From: Gilvimarinus agarilyticus
GTDB taxonomy: Bacteria > Pseudomonadota > Gammaproteobacteria > Pseudomonadales > Cellvibrionaceae
NCBI RefSeq assembly: GCF_000832015.1
Contig: NZ_JXCJ01000001.1
Span: 3,865,041 to 3,929,040, forward strand
Reading direction: 5' to 3'
DNA: 64,000 nt
The notes beneath the pieces were generated by a model. The model saw only the letters and a program-made list of their open reading frames with translations, ran no database searches and was not told the DNA's origin. Both the position numbers and the translations under genes were made by a program. Each line of letters begins with the position of its first letter. Position 1 is the first letter of the stretch. Positions 51,647 through 61,223 of this stretch are shown piece after piece.

Positions 51647-54007
51647 CTAAGGCAGCTTTTTTAGCAACCTTACCCCGTAAATTCCACCGGCCACAGAGCC
51701 CTCACCGGCGACAAATTTTAGCGAGTGTTTACCCTCTTGACCTCGTTGCAAAAATTCCTCGGTGATCGGGTAATCGACTGTGTAAAACTCAGCGCCCTGC
51801 TCCCCGGTGAGTTCAACCTCGGCTAATGTTTCGCCATTAAACTCAATGTTAAAGTTGCGCCCGGCATCGCCACCAAAATAGGTAATACGCAATATGGTAG
51901 CGTCACCCTCCGGGTCGTTTAATTGGTAGCTAAACCAATCGCGCGCATGGCGCCAGTGGCGGCCAAAGTTAACCCCCGCTTCACTTTCGCTCCCTTTAAA
52001 AAAATGGTCTGACTCAGGCTGTTGTTCACCAGGGGCGACTTTATCCACGGTGACTTTGTCCAGCGCCAACTGCGTGGCCTCATCAAGGGCGCGCTGCTCG
52101 CGAAGCGCATTGATATTTTGCGGCGTACTGTAAGGCCAGTAGAGCATATAACGCGATTCATGCACCCGGTAAAACGGTATTAACTCAAGGTTTTTATAAG
52201 ATTCTGGCTGAATCACACCCGAGGCCTGAAAACGCAACTCCTCGTCGGAGGTTCGCTCAATCTGATCGGCAAAGTCTGTGTTATTGGCCACCAGCATCGG
52301 GGCTTGCTCGATGGGGCAGCGCTCACCGCTGGCAATGTGCCCCATACGGCTGGCATCGCCGTAGTAGTTTAATACCTCATCATTAAAGGGTGAGGTTTTA
52401 GCCGACAGCACAATGGGCCCATACATGACGGCAAAATAATCTGAGCTATCGGGTAGGGCTTCGAGGTGCGTTTGCATGGGCAGATTAAGCTCAACCACAT
52501 CACCTTTTTGCCAATCGCGCTCGAGCGTAATGTACTGCCCCGCCGAGGCGTTAACCGCTACCGATTTACCATTAACGCTTAGCTCGGCATCACCCACCGC
52601 CCAGCTCGGGTAGCGCAGCTTTAAGGTGATATCACCGGCAGACTCAAACGTCAGACGTGTGCTGGAGCTGTCAGGAAACCCCGTACTCTGGGTTAACACG
52701 ACGCCCTGCTCTTGCCAATTAAGGGTGGAGGGAATGTACAAGTTAACCAACAGCTCGTCGTCTTCGTAAGCGTAAATAAATTCGCCATACTTAAAGTGAT
52801 TTTCGATACCCGAGCCCACACAACACCACATACCCTGGTGCGTTTGCGAGTATTTGCGGTAGTGATTGGGGCGCATGGGGGTAAAATAAACCAGGCCACC
52901 GGTATCCGGGTGCTGCGATGACAATATGTGGTTATAAAGCGCGCGCTCGTAGTAGCTAACGTAATCGAGCGAGGTATCGCGGCCATACAACAACTTCGTC
53001 AGTTTTAGCATGTTGTAGGTGTTGCAGGTCTCGGGCCCTTCGATCTCTTCAATCATGGTGCCAAAGTCGTTTTTATCGTGAAAGTGCTCACGCACGCTGT
53101 TACCGCCGATCGCCACACTGCGCTCGTTAGCCACCGTATCCCAAAAGTATTCGGCCGCTTCATGCCAAGCGTCATCGCCACTCTCTTGCGCGACACGCTC
53201 AAAGCCGATGATTTTGGGAATTTGGGTGTTAGCGTGCAAACCGGTCAGCTCATCACGCTCGTGCTGTAAGGGGATCAGCACTTTTTTGTGCGAGAACTGT
53301 TTAGCAAGGGTTAGATATTTTTTATCGCCGGTAATCTGATAAACATCGGCAAAGGTTTCGTTCATGCCGCCGTATTCGGTGGTTAGCATCTGCTCGATCT
53401 GCTCGTCCGATAAATCGGCCACTAAAGCATCTACCCAGTCCGCCCACTTAATCATCATGCGTTTGGCTTGCTCACTACCGGTATACAGGTAGGCATCGCG
53501 CAGCCCGGCAAAGATTTTATGCAGGTTATACCAGGGTACCCAAGAATCATTTAAGGCAAATAAATCGGCCCGGATATCCCCTTTAGCGATCTGTTGCCAC
53601 AACTTATCGCTGCCGGGCACCCCCCCTAAATAGCCATTGCCATTGGCCTGTTGCGCACGCTCGAGTTCGTCCAACACATACTGCAACCGCGCCTTAACAT
53701 CCGTGCGTCCGGTGGCGGCATAAGCAAGACTAAGAGAGGTTACATAGTGACCGCCAATGTGGCCGTCTAGTCCGGTGTTTTCCCAGTTTTCATAACTAGC
53801 CGTTTTGGGGGTTAGTCCGGCTTCGCGCAAATAGGGCGCCAACAACCGGTCCGGCGACATCGTCATGACATACTCAAGGTTTTTGTGTTGCGCGTGCGCA
53901 AAGGGCCCACCGGTAATGCGCACCTGATCCAGAGCAAAGTAATCGACGGCATGAGCACCGGCACTGGCTAGCGCAATGGCGGCGCTTATGGCTATTTTTT
54001 TTATCAT
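51647..54007 (-). CDS. GH127/GH146 beta-L-arabinofuranosidase (DUF1680), exported
   Basis: About 786 residues from ATG 54007 (MIKKIAISAAIALASAGAHA, a signal peptide). The frame is open to TTG 54052, but those codons look untranslated. Catalytic marks of the family: EIEGPETCNTYNMLKL (zinc Glu and Cys) and GMWCCVGSGIENHFKYGE (the Cys pair, one being the nucleophile). An alpha6/alpha6 barrel is followed by beta domains. It would release beta-L-arabinofuranose from arabinan side chains or glycoproteins. Last gene of the araB-araD-araA-transporter-GH43 series, 92 bases behind GH43 with only a weak hairpin between. Confidence 0.9.
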   Translation of the reverse strand: MIKKIAISAAIALASAGAHAVDYFALDQVRITGGPFAHAQHKNLEYVMTMSPDRLLAPYLREAGLTPKTASYENWENTGLDGHIGGHYVTSLSLAYAATGRTDVKARLQYVLDELERAQQANGNGYLGGVPGSDKLWQQIAKGDIRADLFALNDSWVPWYNLHKIFAGLRDAYLYTGSEQAKRMMIKWADWVDALVADLSDEQIEQMLTTEYGGMNETFADVYQITGDKKYLTLAKQFSHKKVLIPLQHERDELTGLHANTQIPKIIGFERVAQESGDDAWHEAAEYFWDTVANERSVAIGGNSVREHFHDKNDFGTMIEEIEGPETCNTYNMLKLTKLLYGRDTSLDYVSYYERALYNHILSSQHPDTGGLVYFTPMRPNHYRKYSQTHQGMWCCVGSGIENHFKYGEFIYAYEDDELLVNLYIPSTLNWQEQGVVLTQSTGFPDSSSTRLTFESAGDITLKLRYPSWAVGDAELSVNGKSVAVNASAGQYITLERDWQKGDVVELNLPMQTHLEALPDSSDYFAVMYGPIVLSAKTSPFNDEVLNYYGDASRMGHIASGERCPIEQAPMLVANNTDFADQIERTSDEELRFQASGVIQPESYKNLELIPFYRVHESRYMLYWPYSTPQNINALREQRALDEATQLALDKVTVDKVAPGEQQPESDHFFKGSESEAGVNFGRHWRHARDWFSYQLNDPEGDATILRITYFGGDAGRNFNIEFNGETLAEVELTGEQGAEFYTVDYPITEEFLQRGQEGKHSLKFVAGEGSVAGGIYGVRLLKKLP

Positions 54008-54099
54008 GGTTTTAGTACCTAACACGCGGCAAACACCGGAGAAACAGTTCAAAAAAAGGCCCGCAAAGCGAGCCTAAGGTCGTTACCACCACATTTCCA

Positions 54100-55047
54100 T
54101 CAATCGTCAAGGGCCGCATCACCAAATATCGGCATACCGTCCTCACCCCACTTGAGCTTTTTCACAAACGTGTGGCGGTTAGGGTCCCACAGGGGGTCGC
54201 CTTCGATCTCGGTGTAGGTGCGGGCGTGATAAACCAGTAAGTCAGTCACACCGTCTTCGGCTTTAGTAAAGCTGTTGTGGCCGGGGCCAAAAATATTGTA
54301 CTCGGGGCTCGAGCGAAGCACCGGATCTTTGGATTTTTGCCAGCTGGCAGGGTCTAATAGGTCGGCGTTTTCATCGGCCCACAGCAAACCCATGGCGTAG
54401 TTTTCGTCGGTAGCACTGGCGGAGTAAGTCATAAAGATCTTACCGCCATGCCTAACAATTGATGGGCCTTCGTTTACCCAAAAGCCGATGGTTTCCCAGT
54501 CGTACTCGGGGATGGTCAAGCGCACCGGCTCGCCTTTTATCTTCGTCGGCGTTTTCATGGGAGCGATATAGAGGTTCGAGTTACCGCGAATGCCCTCTTC
54601 TTTTTGCGCCCACACGTAATAAAGTACGTCGTTGTGGGTAAAGGTGGTGGCGTCCAGGCAAAAGGTATCGATCCCCGAATCCACCTGCCCCTCAAAGGTC
54701 CACTCGCCAGTCACCGGGTTGTCGTATATGCACGAGATAGCGTACATCCGGTGCTGGAACAAATCGTGTTTGATCTCGCGTGAGGGCGCTGCGGCAAAGT
54801 ACACGTACCAGGCGCCCTGATTAAAATGAATCTCCGGCGCCCAAATTAAATCGCTGTAGGGGCCGGTATCGGGCTTGTGCCACACCATAACCGTCTCGGC
54901 AGTGGCCAGCTCGGCAATGGTTTTGGCGCGGCGCAGCTCGACACCATCGTAGGCAGGCACGCTGGCGGTAAAGTAATAATAGCCATCAGTGTGCTTATAA
55001 ATATGCGGGTCGGCCCGCTGTTCGATTAACGGTTTTAATACAGTCAC
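54100..55047 (-). CDS. Cytosolic GH43 alpha-L-arabinofuranosidase-like enzyme
   Basis: 315 residues from GTG 55047 (GGAGAG in front), with no signal peptide. Triad: LIEQRADPHIYKHTDG, DTFCLDATTFTHND and GFWVNEGPSIVRHGGKIF. It is very like the exported GH43 at 46043-47047. It sits 15 bases behind the GPH transporter gene, so it most likely splits imported arabino-oligosaccharides. Confidence 0.92.
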   Translation of the reverse strand: MTVLKPLIEQRADPHIYKHTDGYYYFTASVPAYDGVELRRAKTIAELATAETVMVWHKPDTGPYSDLIWAPEIHFNQGAWYVYFAAAPSREIKHDLFQHRMYAISCIYDNPVTGEWTFEGQVDSGIDTFCLDATTFTHNDVLYYVWAQKEEGIRGNSNLYIAPMKTPTKIKGEPVRLTIPEYDWETIGFWVNEGPSIVRHGGKIFMTYSASATDENYAMGLLWADENADLLDPASWQKSKDPVLRSSPEYNIFGPGHNSFTKAEDGVTDLLVYHARTYTEIEGDPLWDPNRHTFVKKLKWGEDGMPIFGDAALDD

Positions 55048-55062
55048 GGTTCTCTCCGAACG

Positions 55063-56445
55063 TTAGGTTAACTCTTCAACAGTGTATTCCGGTGCCTCAG
55101 TCGCAATCTCACCACGGGCTTTCATCTCGTTGTAAAAGCGATCGGTGATTTTGTACTTAAACATCACAAAGCCCAAAAAGGCGTGGAATAGACCGGGGAT
55201 AATAGTCAGCATCAGGGCAATACCGGTAAGCGCAAATTCGCTCTGCTGCTCGCCCGCTTGATAGCCAAAAAACGTCAGCAGCAAGCCGGTGATAAAGCCC
55301 GCAAGGCCGGCACCAGCCTTCTGGCAAAATGAAATACCACCAAACGCCAAACCAGACACACGCTTGCCGGTTTTTGCCTGACCATAGTCAACCGCCTCGG
55401 CGATGGCCGACCAGAAGATTGGTGCGTGTAAATCCACCACAAACGACAGGATCACATAAAGCACAAACGCCAGCGCAATCTCGCCTGGTGATACGGCAAA
55501 AAACATCAGCGCACTGAGTACACCCACCAATATTTGCGACCAGCGAAACAGCTGAACTTTACAGTAGCGCTTGGTAATCCAGGTAGAGGCGACCATCGAG
55601 GCAATAGAGGCGGCAATACCGGCGCTGGTAAACATCGCGGCGGTAGACTCTGTGCCACCCAAGTAGTAGATGGCGTAGTAAAACGCCACGCTGCCACGCA
55701 TAGCGTAACCCAAGGTGCCGAGAATACAGCTGGCGGCCAGAACCAACCACTGATCATTCTTTACGAGTAATTTAACTTGCTCGCAAAACGATTTTTTATC
55801 CACCACATGCTCCACCCGCTCGCGGGTTGTGGCAAAACAAAACAGCAGTAACCCTACCCCAACAAACGACATAAAGCCCATCGCCAACTGATAGCCTTTG
55901 GCGGGGCTGCCATCGCCCCACATAGAGGCCAGCGCCGGCACCGAGGCGACAATAATAACGTTGGCAATTTTGGCAAAAAACATCCGGTAGCCGTTAGCGG
56001 ACAACCGCTCTTGCGGGTCGCTGGTTAGCACCCCGATATAAGAGATATAGGGGATCGCCACACCGGTAAACATTAAGGTGGCAAACAAATAGGTTAAGTA
56101 CGCCCACACCAGCTTGCCGTTGTAGCTTAAATCTGGCGTGGTAAACAGCAAAAAAACGGCAAAGCCGTAGGGTATCGATAGGTATAAAAAATACTGGCGA
56201 AAGCGCCCCCAGCGACTTTTTACTTTGTCGGTTAGCATCCCCATTAGCGGGTCGCTTAAGGCATCGATAAAACGTGCCGCCAGAAACAAGGTGCCCACGT
56301 GGGCAGGCTTAAGGCCAAAAATGTCCGTATAAAAGTACTGCATAAAGTAGAACATGGCCGCGATCATCACATTCACGGACATATCGCCGGCACCGAAGCC
56401 TACTTTCTCCAATACGGATAACTTTTCTGTCTTCATGGTTGTCAC
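55063..56445 (-). CDS. GPH family sugar:cation symporter
   Basis: 460 residues from GTG 56445, or ATG 56436 three codons later. Twelve helices. Typical of glycoside-pentoside-hexuronide carriers: EKVGFGAGDMSVNVMIAAMFYFMQYFYTDIFGL, RFIDALSDPLMGMLTDKVKSRWGRFRQY, and a late KTGKRVSGLAFGGISFCQKAGAGLAGF. Found behind araA and before a cytosolic GH43, it is expected to import arabinose or arabino-oligosaccharides with sodium or protons. Confidence 0.9.
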   Translation of the reverse strand: MTTMKTEKLSVLEKVGFGAGDMSVNVMIAAMFYFMQYFYTDIFGLKPAHVGTLFLAARFIDALSDPLMGMLTDKVKSRWGRFRQYFLYLSIPYGFAVFLLFTTPDLSYNGKLVWAYLTYLFATLMFTGVAIPYISYIGVLTSDPQERLSANGYRMFFAKIANVIIVASVPALASMWGDGSPAKGYQLAMGFMSFVGVGLLLFCFATTRERVEHVVDKKSFCEQVKLLVKNDQWLVLAASCILGTLGYAMRGSVAFYYAIYYLGGTESTAAMFTSAGIAASIASMVASTWITKRYCKVQLFRWSQILVGVLSALMFFAVSPGEIALAFVLYVILSFVVDLHAPIFWSAIAEAVDYGQAKTGKRVSGLAFGGISFCQKAGAGLAGFITGLLLTFFGYQAGEQQSEFALTGIALMLTIIPGLFHAFLGFVMFKYKITDRFYNEMKARGEIATEAPEYTVEELT

Positions 56446-56483
56446 TGACTCTTGTTATTTTTCCCCAACAGGGGCAGATAAAA

Positions 56484-56507
56484 TAAAGGGCGCCGCAGCG
56501 CCCTTTA
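56484..56507 (-). terminator. Hairpin between araA and the transporter gene
   Basis: TAAAGGGCGC, loop, GCGCCCTTTA, followed in minus-strand RNA by UUUAUUUUAUC. It may end part of the transcripts after araA and lower expression of the transporter, GH43 and GH127 genes. Confidence 0.75.
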
Positions 56508-56521
56508 TTGATAGCGCAAGC

Positions 56522-58024
56522 TTAGATTCCCTGGCTTAAGTGATAAAACACTGCGTTATGGCGTAGCTCTTGTTTGAACTCGCGAACATTAGTGTCTTCA
56601 TCAATCACAACCGTTTCTACACCCGCCATCTCGGCAAAATCCACCACTTGATCGGTCGTGATACCTTGAGTGTAGACGCTATGGTGAGCACCACCGGCGT
56701 GAATCCAGGCAGCACCGGCCACTTCCAAGCTGGGCTTAGGTTCCCACAGTGCTTTGGCCACTGGTAGGTTTGGTAAATCGGCCGGCGGCGATACGGTGTC
56801 TACTTCGTTAACGATAATACGAAAGCGCGTGCCCATATCGATGGTCGAGATATTCAGTGCCGGGCCAGTCGCGCCGGTAAACAATAGGCGCGCGATGTCT
56901 TTTTTAATACCAATGGTGTGCGGCGCTACAACCACTTCGGGCTTATCACCAGCAATAGAGGGGCAGATCTCTAGCATGTGCGCACCCAGCACCTGATCTT
57001 TGGCTCCAAAGTGATACGTGTAATCTTCCATAAAAGAAGTACCGCCTTTGCGGCCTTTGCTCATCACTTTAACGATGCGTCCCATCGCGGCGGTTTTCCA
57101 GTCGCCTTCGCCGCCGTAACCATAGCCTTTGCTCATTAAGCGCTGAGTCGCTAAGCCTGGCAAACCGGACAAGCCGGTCAGGTTTTCAAAGCAGTTGGTA
57201 AACGCCTTACAGCCGCGTTTTTCCAAAAAGCGCTCCATACCCAGCTCGAGGCGAGCTTCGTTTTGCAGCATTTCCAGCTGGTGAGCATCGTCAAACACGT
57301 CAGAGGCGATGTTGTAATCGGTCTTGTACAGTTCCAGCTGTGCCGCAATATCCTCGTCGCTCACAGCGTCGCAATCTTTGGCCAGATCGCCCAGGCCATA
57401 GGCGTGAACTTCATAGCCAAACTGGATTTGTGCCGATACTTTATCGCCTTCGGTAACTGCCACCTGACGCATGTTGTCGCCAAAGCGAGCCACACGCAGA
57501 TTTTGCGCTTCGTTCCAGCCCATGGCAGCACGCACCCAGTTATCGATTTGCACCTGAACAGTTTCGCGCTCCCAGTGACCCACTACGACTTTACGCTCCT
57601 GGCGCAAGCGCGTACCTATGTAACCAAACTCACGGTCACCGTGCGCACTTTGGTTCAGGTTCATGTAGTGCATGTCGATTTTGTCCCAGGGCAACTCGGC
57701 GCCAAACTGGGTATGCAGGTGCATGTAGGGCTTATTCAGCGCCGACAGACCGCCAATCCACATCTTGGCGGGCGAGAAAGTGTGCATCCACAAAATCAAG
57801 CCAACGCAATCTTTATCGCTGTTAGCGGCCTGGCAAACATCCAGAATCTCTTCCGGAGTGGTCACCACGCCTTTCGATTCAATCTCCGCCGAGACATTTT
57901 CAGACGCGGTAAGACCGGCGGCAATTTTAGCGCTGTTATCGGCCACTTCTTTTAGCAGTGCCGGGCCGTACAAGTGCTGCGAGCCGGTCACAAACCATAT
58001 TTTCTTTTCACCAAAAACTTTCAT
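56522..58024 (-). CDS. araA: L-arabinose isomerase
   Basis: 500 residues, the usual length. It converts L-arabinose to L-ribulose. Marks: [14 protein letters not shown] at the start, [13 protein letters not shown], metal/catalytic residues in [14 protein letters not shown] and [14 protein letters not shown], and [11 protein letters not shown] near the C-terminus. GAGGTAGTT precedes the ATG. 26 bases behind araD. Confidence 0.98.
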   Translation of the reverse strand: MKVFGEKKIWFVTGSQHLYGPALLKEVADNSAKIAAGLTASENVSAEIESKGVVTTPEEILDVCQAANSDKDCVGLILWMHTFSPAKMWIGGLSALNKPYMHLHTQFGAELPWDKIDMHYMNLNQSAHGDREFGYIGTRLRQERKVVVGHWERETVQVQIDNWVRAAMGWNEAQNLRVARFGDNMRQVAVTEGDKVSAQIQFGYEVHAYGLGDLAKDCDAVSDEDIAAQLELYKTDYNIASDVFDDAHQLEMLQNEARLELGMERFLEKRGCKAFTNCFENLTGLSGLPGLATQRLMSKGYGYGGEGDWKTAAMGRIVKVMSKGRKGGTSFMEDYTYHFGAKDQVLGAHMLEICPSIAGDKPEVVVAPHTIGIKKDIARLLFTGATGPALNISTIDMGTRFRIIVNEVDTVSPPADLPNLPVAKALWEPKPSLEVAGAAWIHAGGAHHSVYTQGITTDQVVDFAEMAGVETVVIDEDTNVREFKQELRHNAVFYHLSQGI

Positions 58025-58050
58025 AACTACCTCACTTTATTAGGGCCGGC

Positions 58051-58746
58051 TCAGTTCTGGCCGTAGTAAGCATTTTTACCGTGTTTGCGTAAATAATGTT
58101 TGTCGATAATGCCTTGTTTTAAAGGCTGCACGCCTTGTTGTAACGTGCGGGTTAAGTAGGCCATTTTGGCAATTTCTTCCAGAATAACGGCATGGGCAAC
58201 CGACTGGGCGGCATCTTTGCCCCAGGTAAAAGGCGCGTGCCCGGCGATAATCACCATCGGTGACTCAACGGGGTTGCGGTCTTTATAGCAGTCGGTAATT
58301 TGCACGCCGGTTTCTTCTTCGTAATCGCGCGCGATTTGCGCGTCGGTCATAACCGCCGTGCAAGGAATCGAGCCGTAGGCGTAATCGGCGTGAGTCGTGC
58401 CCAAGCAGGGGATTGACTCCTGCGCCTGTGCCCACGCTGTGGCGTAAGTCGAGTGGGTGTGAGTAACTCCACCAATGCTGTCAAAGTGACGGTACAGGTG
58501 GGTGTGAGTGCGGGTGTCCGATGACGGACGCATAGCCCCTTCGACCACGGTGTTTTCCAAATCGACCACCACAATGTCATCGACTTTCATATCGGCATAA
58601 GAGACACCGCTGGGTTTGATCGCGATCACGCCCTCAGCGCGATCAATTTGCGATACGTTGCCCCAGGTGTACACCACCAGGCCGCGAGCGTTTAGCTCCA
58701 TATTGGCCTCAAAGGCCTGACGTTTTAGCTCGAGATACTTACTCAC
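58051..58746 (-). CDS. araD: L-ribulose-5-phosphate 4-epimerase
   Basis: 231 residues, class II aldolase fold. It turns L-ribulose 5-phosphate into D-xylulose 5-phosphate. Zinc histidines are seen in GGVTHTHSTYATAWAQ and in IAGHAPFTWGKDAAQS. NARGLVVYTWGNVSQIDR and IKPSGVSYADM are the phosphate-binding stretches. Its ATG overlaps the araB stop by four bases. Confidence 0.98.
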   Translation of the reverse strand: MSKYLELKRQAFEANMELNARGLVVYTWGNVSQIDRAEGVIAIKPSGVSYADMKVDDIVVVDLENTVVEGAMRPSSDTRTHTHLYRHFDSIGGVTHTHSTYATAWAQAQESIPCLGTTHADYAYGSIPCTAVMTDAQIARDYEEETGVQITDCYKDRNPVESPMVIIAGHAPFTWGKDAAQSVAHAVILEEIAKMAYLTRTLQQGVQPLKQGIIDKHYLRKHGKNAYYGQN

Positions 58747-60410
58747 GATTTGCCTGCCTCCACATAGTGACCCAGCGCCTGATACTGTTGGTACAGCTCG
58801 TCAAAAATAGCCGCCGCTTGCGCGTTGGGCTGATAGGTTTGAGTGACGCTGGAGCCCATCGCCTTTTGCGCGCTGGCCACATCCGGGTGAGCACCACCGA
58901 CGGTGGCGGCAAAAATCGCGGCACCGAGAGCACAGCTTTGTTCGCTTTCCAGCACATCAATTGGGCAGTTCCAAACGTCGGCACAGGTTTGCATCACAAA
59001 GTCAGACTTTTTTGAGATACCGCCAATCGCCACAACGCTGTTTACCGCAACGCCCTCGGCGCGAAAGCGCTCGATAATCGCGCGGGCACCAAAGGCCGTT
59101 GCCTCAACCAGGGCGCGGAATACTTCGGCACTGGTGCTACCCATTTTTAATCCGGTAATCGCGCCCGATACGGTTTGATCGGCGTCGGGGGTGCGACGGC
59201 CATTGACCCAGTCGAGTGCGGTAACGCCACTTTTGCCCGGCTCCAGCTTGGCCGCCGCCGCGCTCATGGCCAGCAAACTTTTATCTTCGAGCTCCGCCAG
59301 CAAACGCTCGCGGGTAGCGGCGTCTAAGTGCTCGGATTGCTCAATAACCTGAATCGCCGGGCCGTTAACTAAGCGCTTAAACCAGGCGTACAAATCGCCA
59401 AACGCCGATTGCCCAGCCTCCAGGCCAACCATGCCGGGAATCACCGAGCCATCGACCTGGCCGCAAATACCGCGCACGCAGTTATCGCCAATCGCCTCGT
59501 GGCTGGCGATGGTGATATCGCAGGTAGACGTACCCATAATTTTGGTCAAAACACCCGGCTGTACATTGGCGGCAACCGCGCCCATGTGACAATCGAAGGC
59601 GCTAAAGCCTACAGCGATGCCCTCGGGCAGGCCTAAGCGTTCAGCCCATTCGGCGCTCAAGCCACCCACACGCTCGTCAGAGCAAAAGGTCTCGGCGGGC
59701 AGGCGCTGGCTAAAGCCATCCAGCAGCGGGTCAACACCGGTAAAAAACTCGTTAGGTGGGTACCCGCCCCAGCTTTCGTGCCACATCACTTTGTGGCCCG
59801 CCGCGCAGCGGCCCATGCGGAATACGTCCGGGTGAGTCGTGCCGGTTAACATGGCCGACATCCAGTCGCAGTGCTCAACCCACATATACGCGGCCTCGGC
59901 CACGGCTTTATCCGCGCGCATAACGTGCAGCGCCTTTGACCAGTACCACTCGGACGAGTAAATACCGCCCTCGTATTTAAGGTAGTTCTCGGGCGCCTGC
60001 TCGGCGGCAGCGGTAAACTCGGCCGCCTCGCGCACGGCGGTGTGGTCTTTCCACAGGACAAACATGGCGTTGGGGTTTTCGGCAAACTCCGGCTTAAGCG
60101 CCAACGCGGTCCCCTCGGCATCAACCGCAATCGGGGTCGAGCCGGTAGTATCAAAACTCAGGCCCACCACCGACTGCGCGGCGCCTTGCGGAGCCTGCTG
60201 CCAAAGCCCGGCCAACACCTGCTCCAGGCTCTCTAAATAGTCCAGCGGGTGCTGACGAAACTGATCCGCCGCAGGCTCGCAGTACAGACCTTTGGCCCAG
60301 CGGGGGTAATAAACAACATGTGAGGCCACCTCTGCACCGGTGACGGTATCCACTAAAAGTGCTCTAACTGAATCTGAGCCGTAATCCAGGCCCAAGGCAT
60401 AAGAATTCAT
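58743..60410 (-). CDS. araB: L-ribulokinase
   Basis: 555 residues. FGGY kinase that phosphorylates L-ribulose. Marks: LGLDYGSDSVRALLVDTVTG at the N-terminus, SFDTTGSTPIAV, the catalytic aspartate in VGFSAFDCHMGAV, and VVAIGGISKKSDFVMQTCADV. First gene of the operon araB-araD-araA-transporter-GH43-GH127. A GntR-like operator (60454-60468) lies 44 bases upstream of the ATG, a place where a bound repressor would block transcription. Confidence 0.97.
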   Translation of the reverse strand: MNSYALGLDYGSDSVRALLVDTVTGAEVASHVVYYPRWAKGLYCEPAADQFRQHPLDYLESLEQVLAGLWQQAPQGAAQSVVGLSFDTTGSTPIAVDAEGTALALKPEFAENPNAMFVLWKDHTAVREAAEFTAAAEQAPENYLKYEGGIYSSEWYWSKALHVMRADKAVAEAAYMWVEHCDWMSAMLTGTTHPDVFRMGRCAAGHKVMWHESWGGYPPNEFFTGVDPLLDGFSQRLPAETFCSDERVGGLSAEWAERLGLPEGIAVGFSAFDCHMGAVAANVQPGVLTKIMGTSTCDITIASHEAIGDNCVRGICGQVDGSVIPGMVGLEAGQSAFGDLYAWFKRLVNGPAIQVIEQSEHLDAATRERLLAELEDKSLLAMSAAAAKLEPGKSGVTALDWVNGRRTPDADQTVSGAITGLKMGSTSAEVFRALVEATAFGARAIIERFRAEGVAVNSVVAIGGISKKSDFVMQTCADVWNCPIDVLESEQSCALGAAIFAATVGGAHPDVASAQKAMGSSVTQTYQPNAQAAAIFDELYQQYQALGHYVEAGKS

Positions 60411-60453
60411 AAGACGTCATCCCAAGCGCACGGATTCCGAGCGCATCTTTATT

Positions 60454-60468
60454 TTGTATTATAATATT
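60454..60468. promoter_or_regulatory. Putative GntR operator before araB
   Basis: TTGTATTATAATATT; its reverse complement matches 14 of 15 bases of the site at 47105-47119. The core TTGTATTATAA fits TNGTNNNACNA with one change. Confidence 0.55.
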
Positions 60469-60617
60469 ATCCTAACCACCAAGGCACTTGTCAAACATTT
60501 TTCTCTCGGTCTAACCGGGACTTTCTGGCAATTGCCATAGCATGCGCACCCCCGCTCAGGGCTTAGGCCAAGCACCACAGAGAGAGTACGTCAGCCTTTG
60601 CCGATCGGTTCATAGTT

Positions 60618-60628
60618 TTATATTACAA
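60618..60628. promoter_or_regulatory. Second GntR-type site in the araB/CBS gap
   Basis: TTATATTACAA, one base from the site at 7158-7168, flanked by symmetric TT/AA. It lies 87 bases before the CBS gene and 208 before araB. The 304-base gap 60411-60714 contains nothing else I recognise. Confidence 0.4.
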
Positions 60629-60714
60629 TAAAAGATAGCGCTGACATAGTTCGTTTACGGCAGGAATTGGGATAAGATTCGGGAGATGACAATAACAACG
60701 ACGGCAGATTAACT

Positions 60715-61197
60715 ATGCCCAATCCAGCACTAGCCGCTCCCGCCAGAACCATTATGAGCACTCAGGTCGCCTGTATTTACGAGGGCTGGTCGGTCGACCG
60801 CGCCCGGCATTTTTTGGCGCGCCACAACCTCAGCCAGGCCCCTGTTATTGCCTCGGACCACCAACTGGTCGGGGTATTAAACAGCGCCCAGATCGCCGGC
60901 TTTTTAAACAGCGACGAGACCTACCGCGCCCAGGCGGTTAACGACAGCTTCCGGCGAGCGACAGGCACCGAGATAGAGAATCTCGACGAGCTCACCCAGT
61001 GGGTCAGGCGCGCCCAAGTTTACTGTACGGCGCACCAGATTATGCGTACCAACCCCGTCAGTGCCGAGGCCGGCACCAGCATCGAGGCTTTGCGCGCGCT
61101 TGCCCTGCAGGAGCAAACACACGCTATTTATCTGACAGAGGCAGGCGTGCTAGTGGGAGTGGTGACAGCGCTGGATATTCTCGCGACCACCACCTAA
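60715..61197 (+). CDS. CBS-domain protein
   Basis: 160 residues, almost only two CBS motifs: IMSTQVACIYEGWSVDRARHFLARHNLSQAPVIASDHQLVGVLN and IMRTNPVSAEAGTSIEALRALALQEQTHAIYLTEAGVLVGVVTALDIL. A pair of CBS motifs binds adenine nucleotides and regulates partners. No catalytic domain. No good ribosome site before the ATG. Divergent from araB. Confidence 0.88.
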   Translation: MPNPALAAPARTIMSTQVACIYEGWSVDRARHFLARHNLSQAPVIASDHQLVGVLNSAQIAGFLNSDETYRAQAVNDSFRRATGTEIENLDELTQWVRRAQVYCTAHQIMRTNPVSAEAGTSIEALRALALQEQTHAIYLTEAGVLVGVVTALDILATTT

Positions 61198-61223
61198 CAG
61201 GCCGCCGCGCCAACGCCTTAAAA

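Noticed and set aside
54053-54099. Terminator between the cytosolic GH43 and GH127 genes
   Set aside because: GGCCCGC/GCGAGCC pairs only with a mismatch and has no U-tract, so I treat it as a weak intercistronic hairpin.
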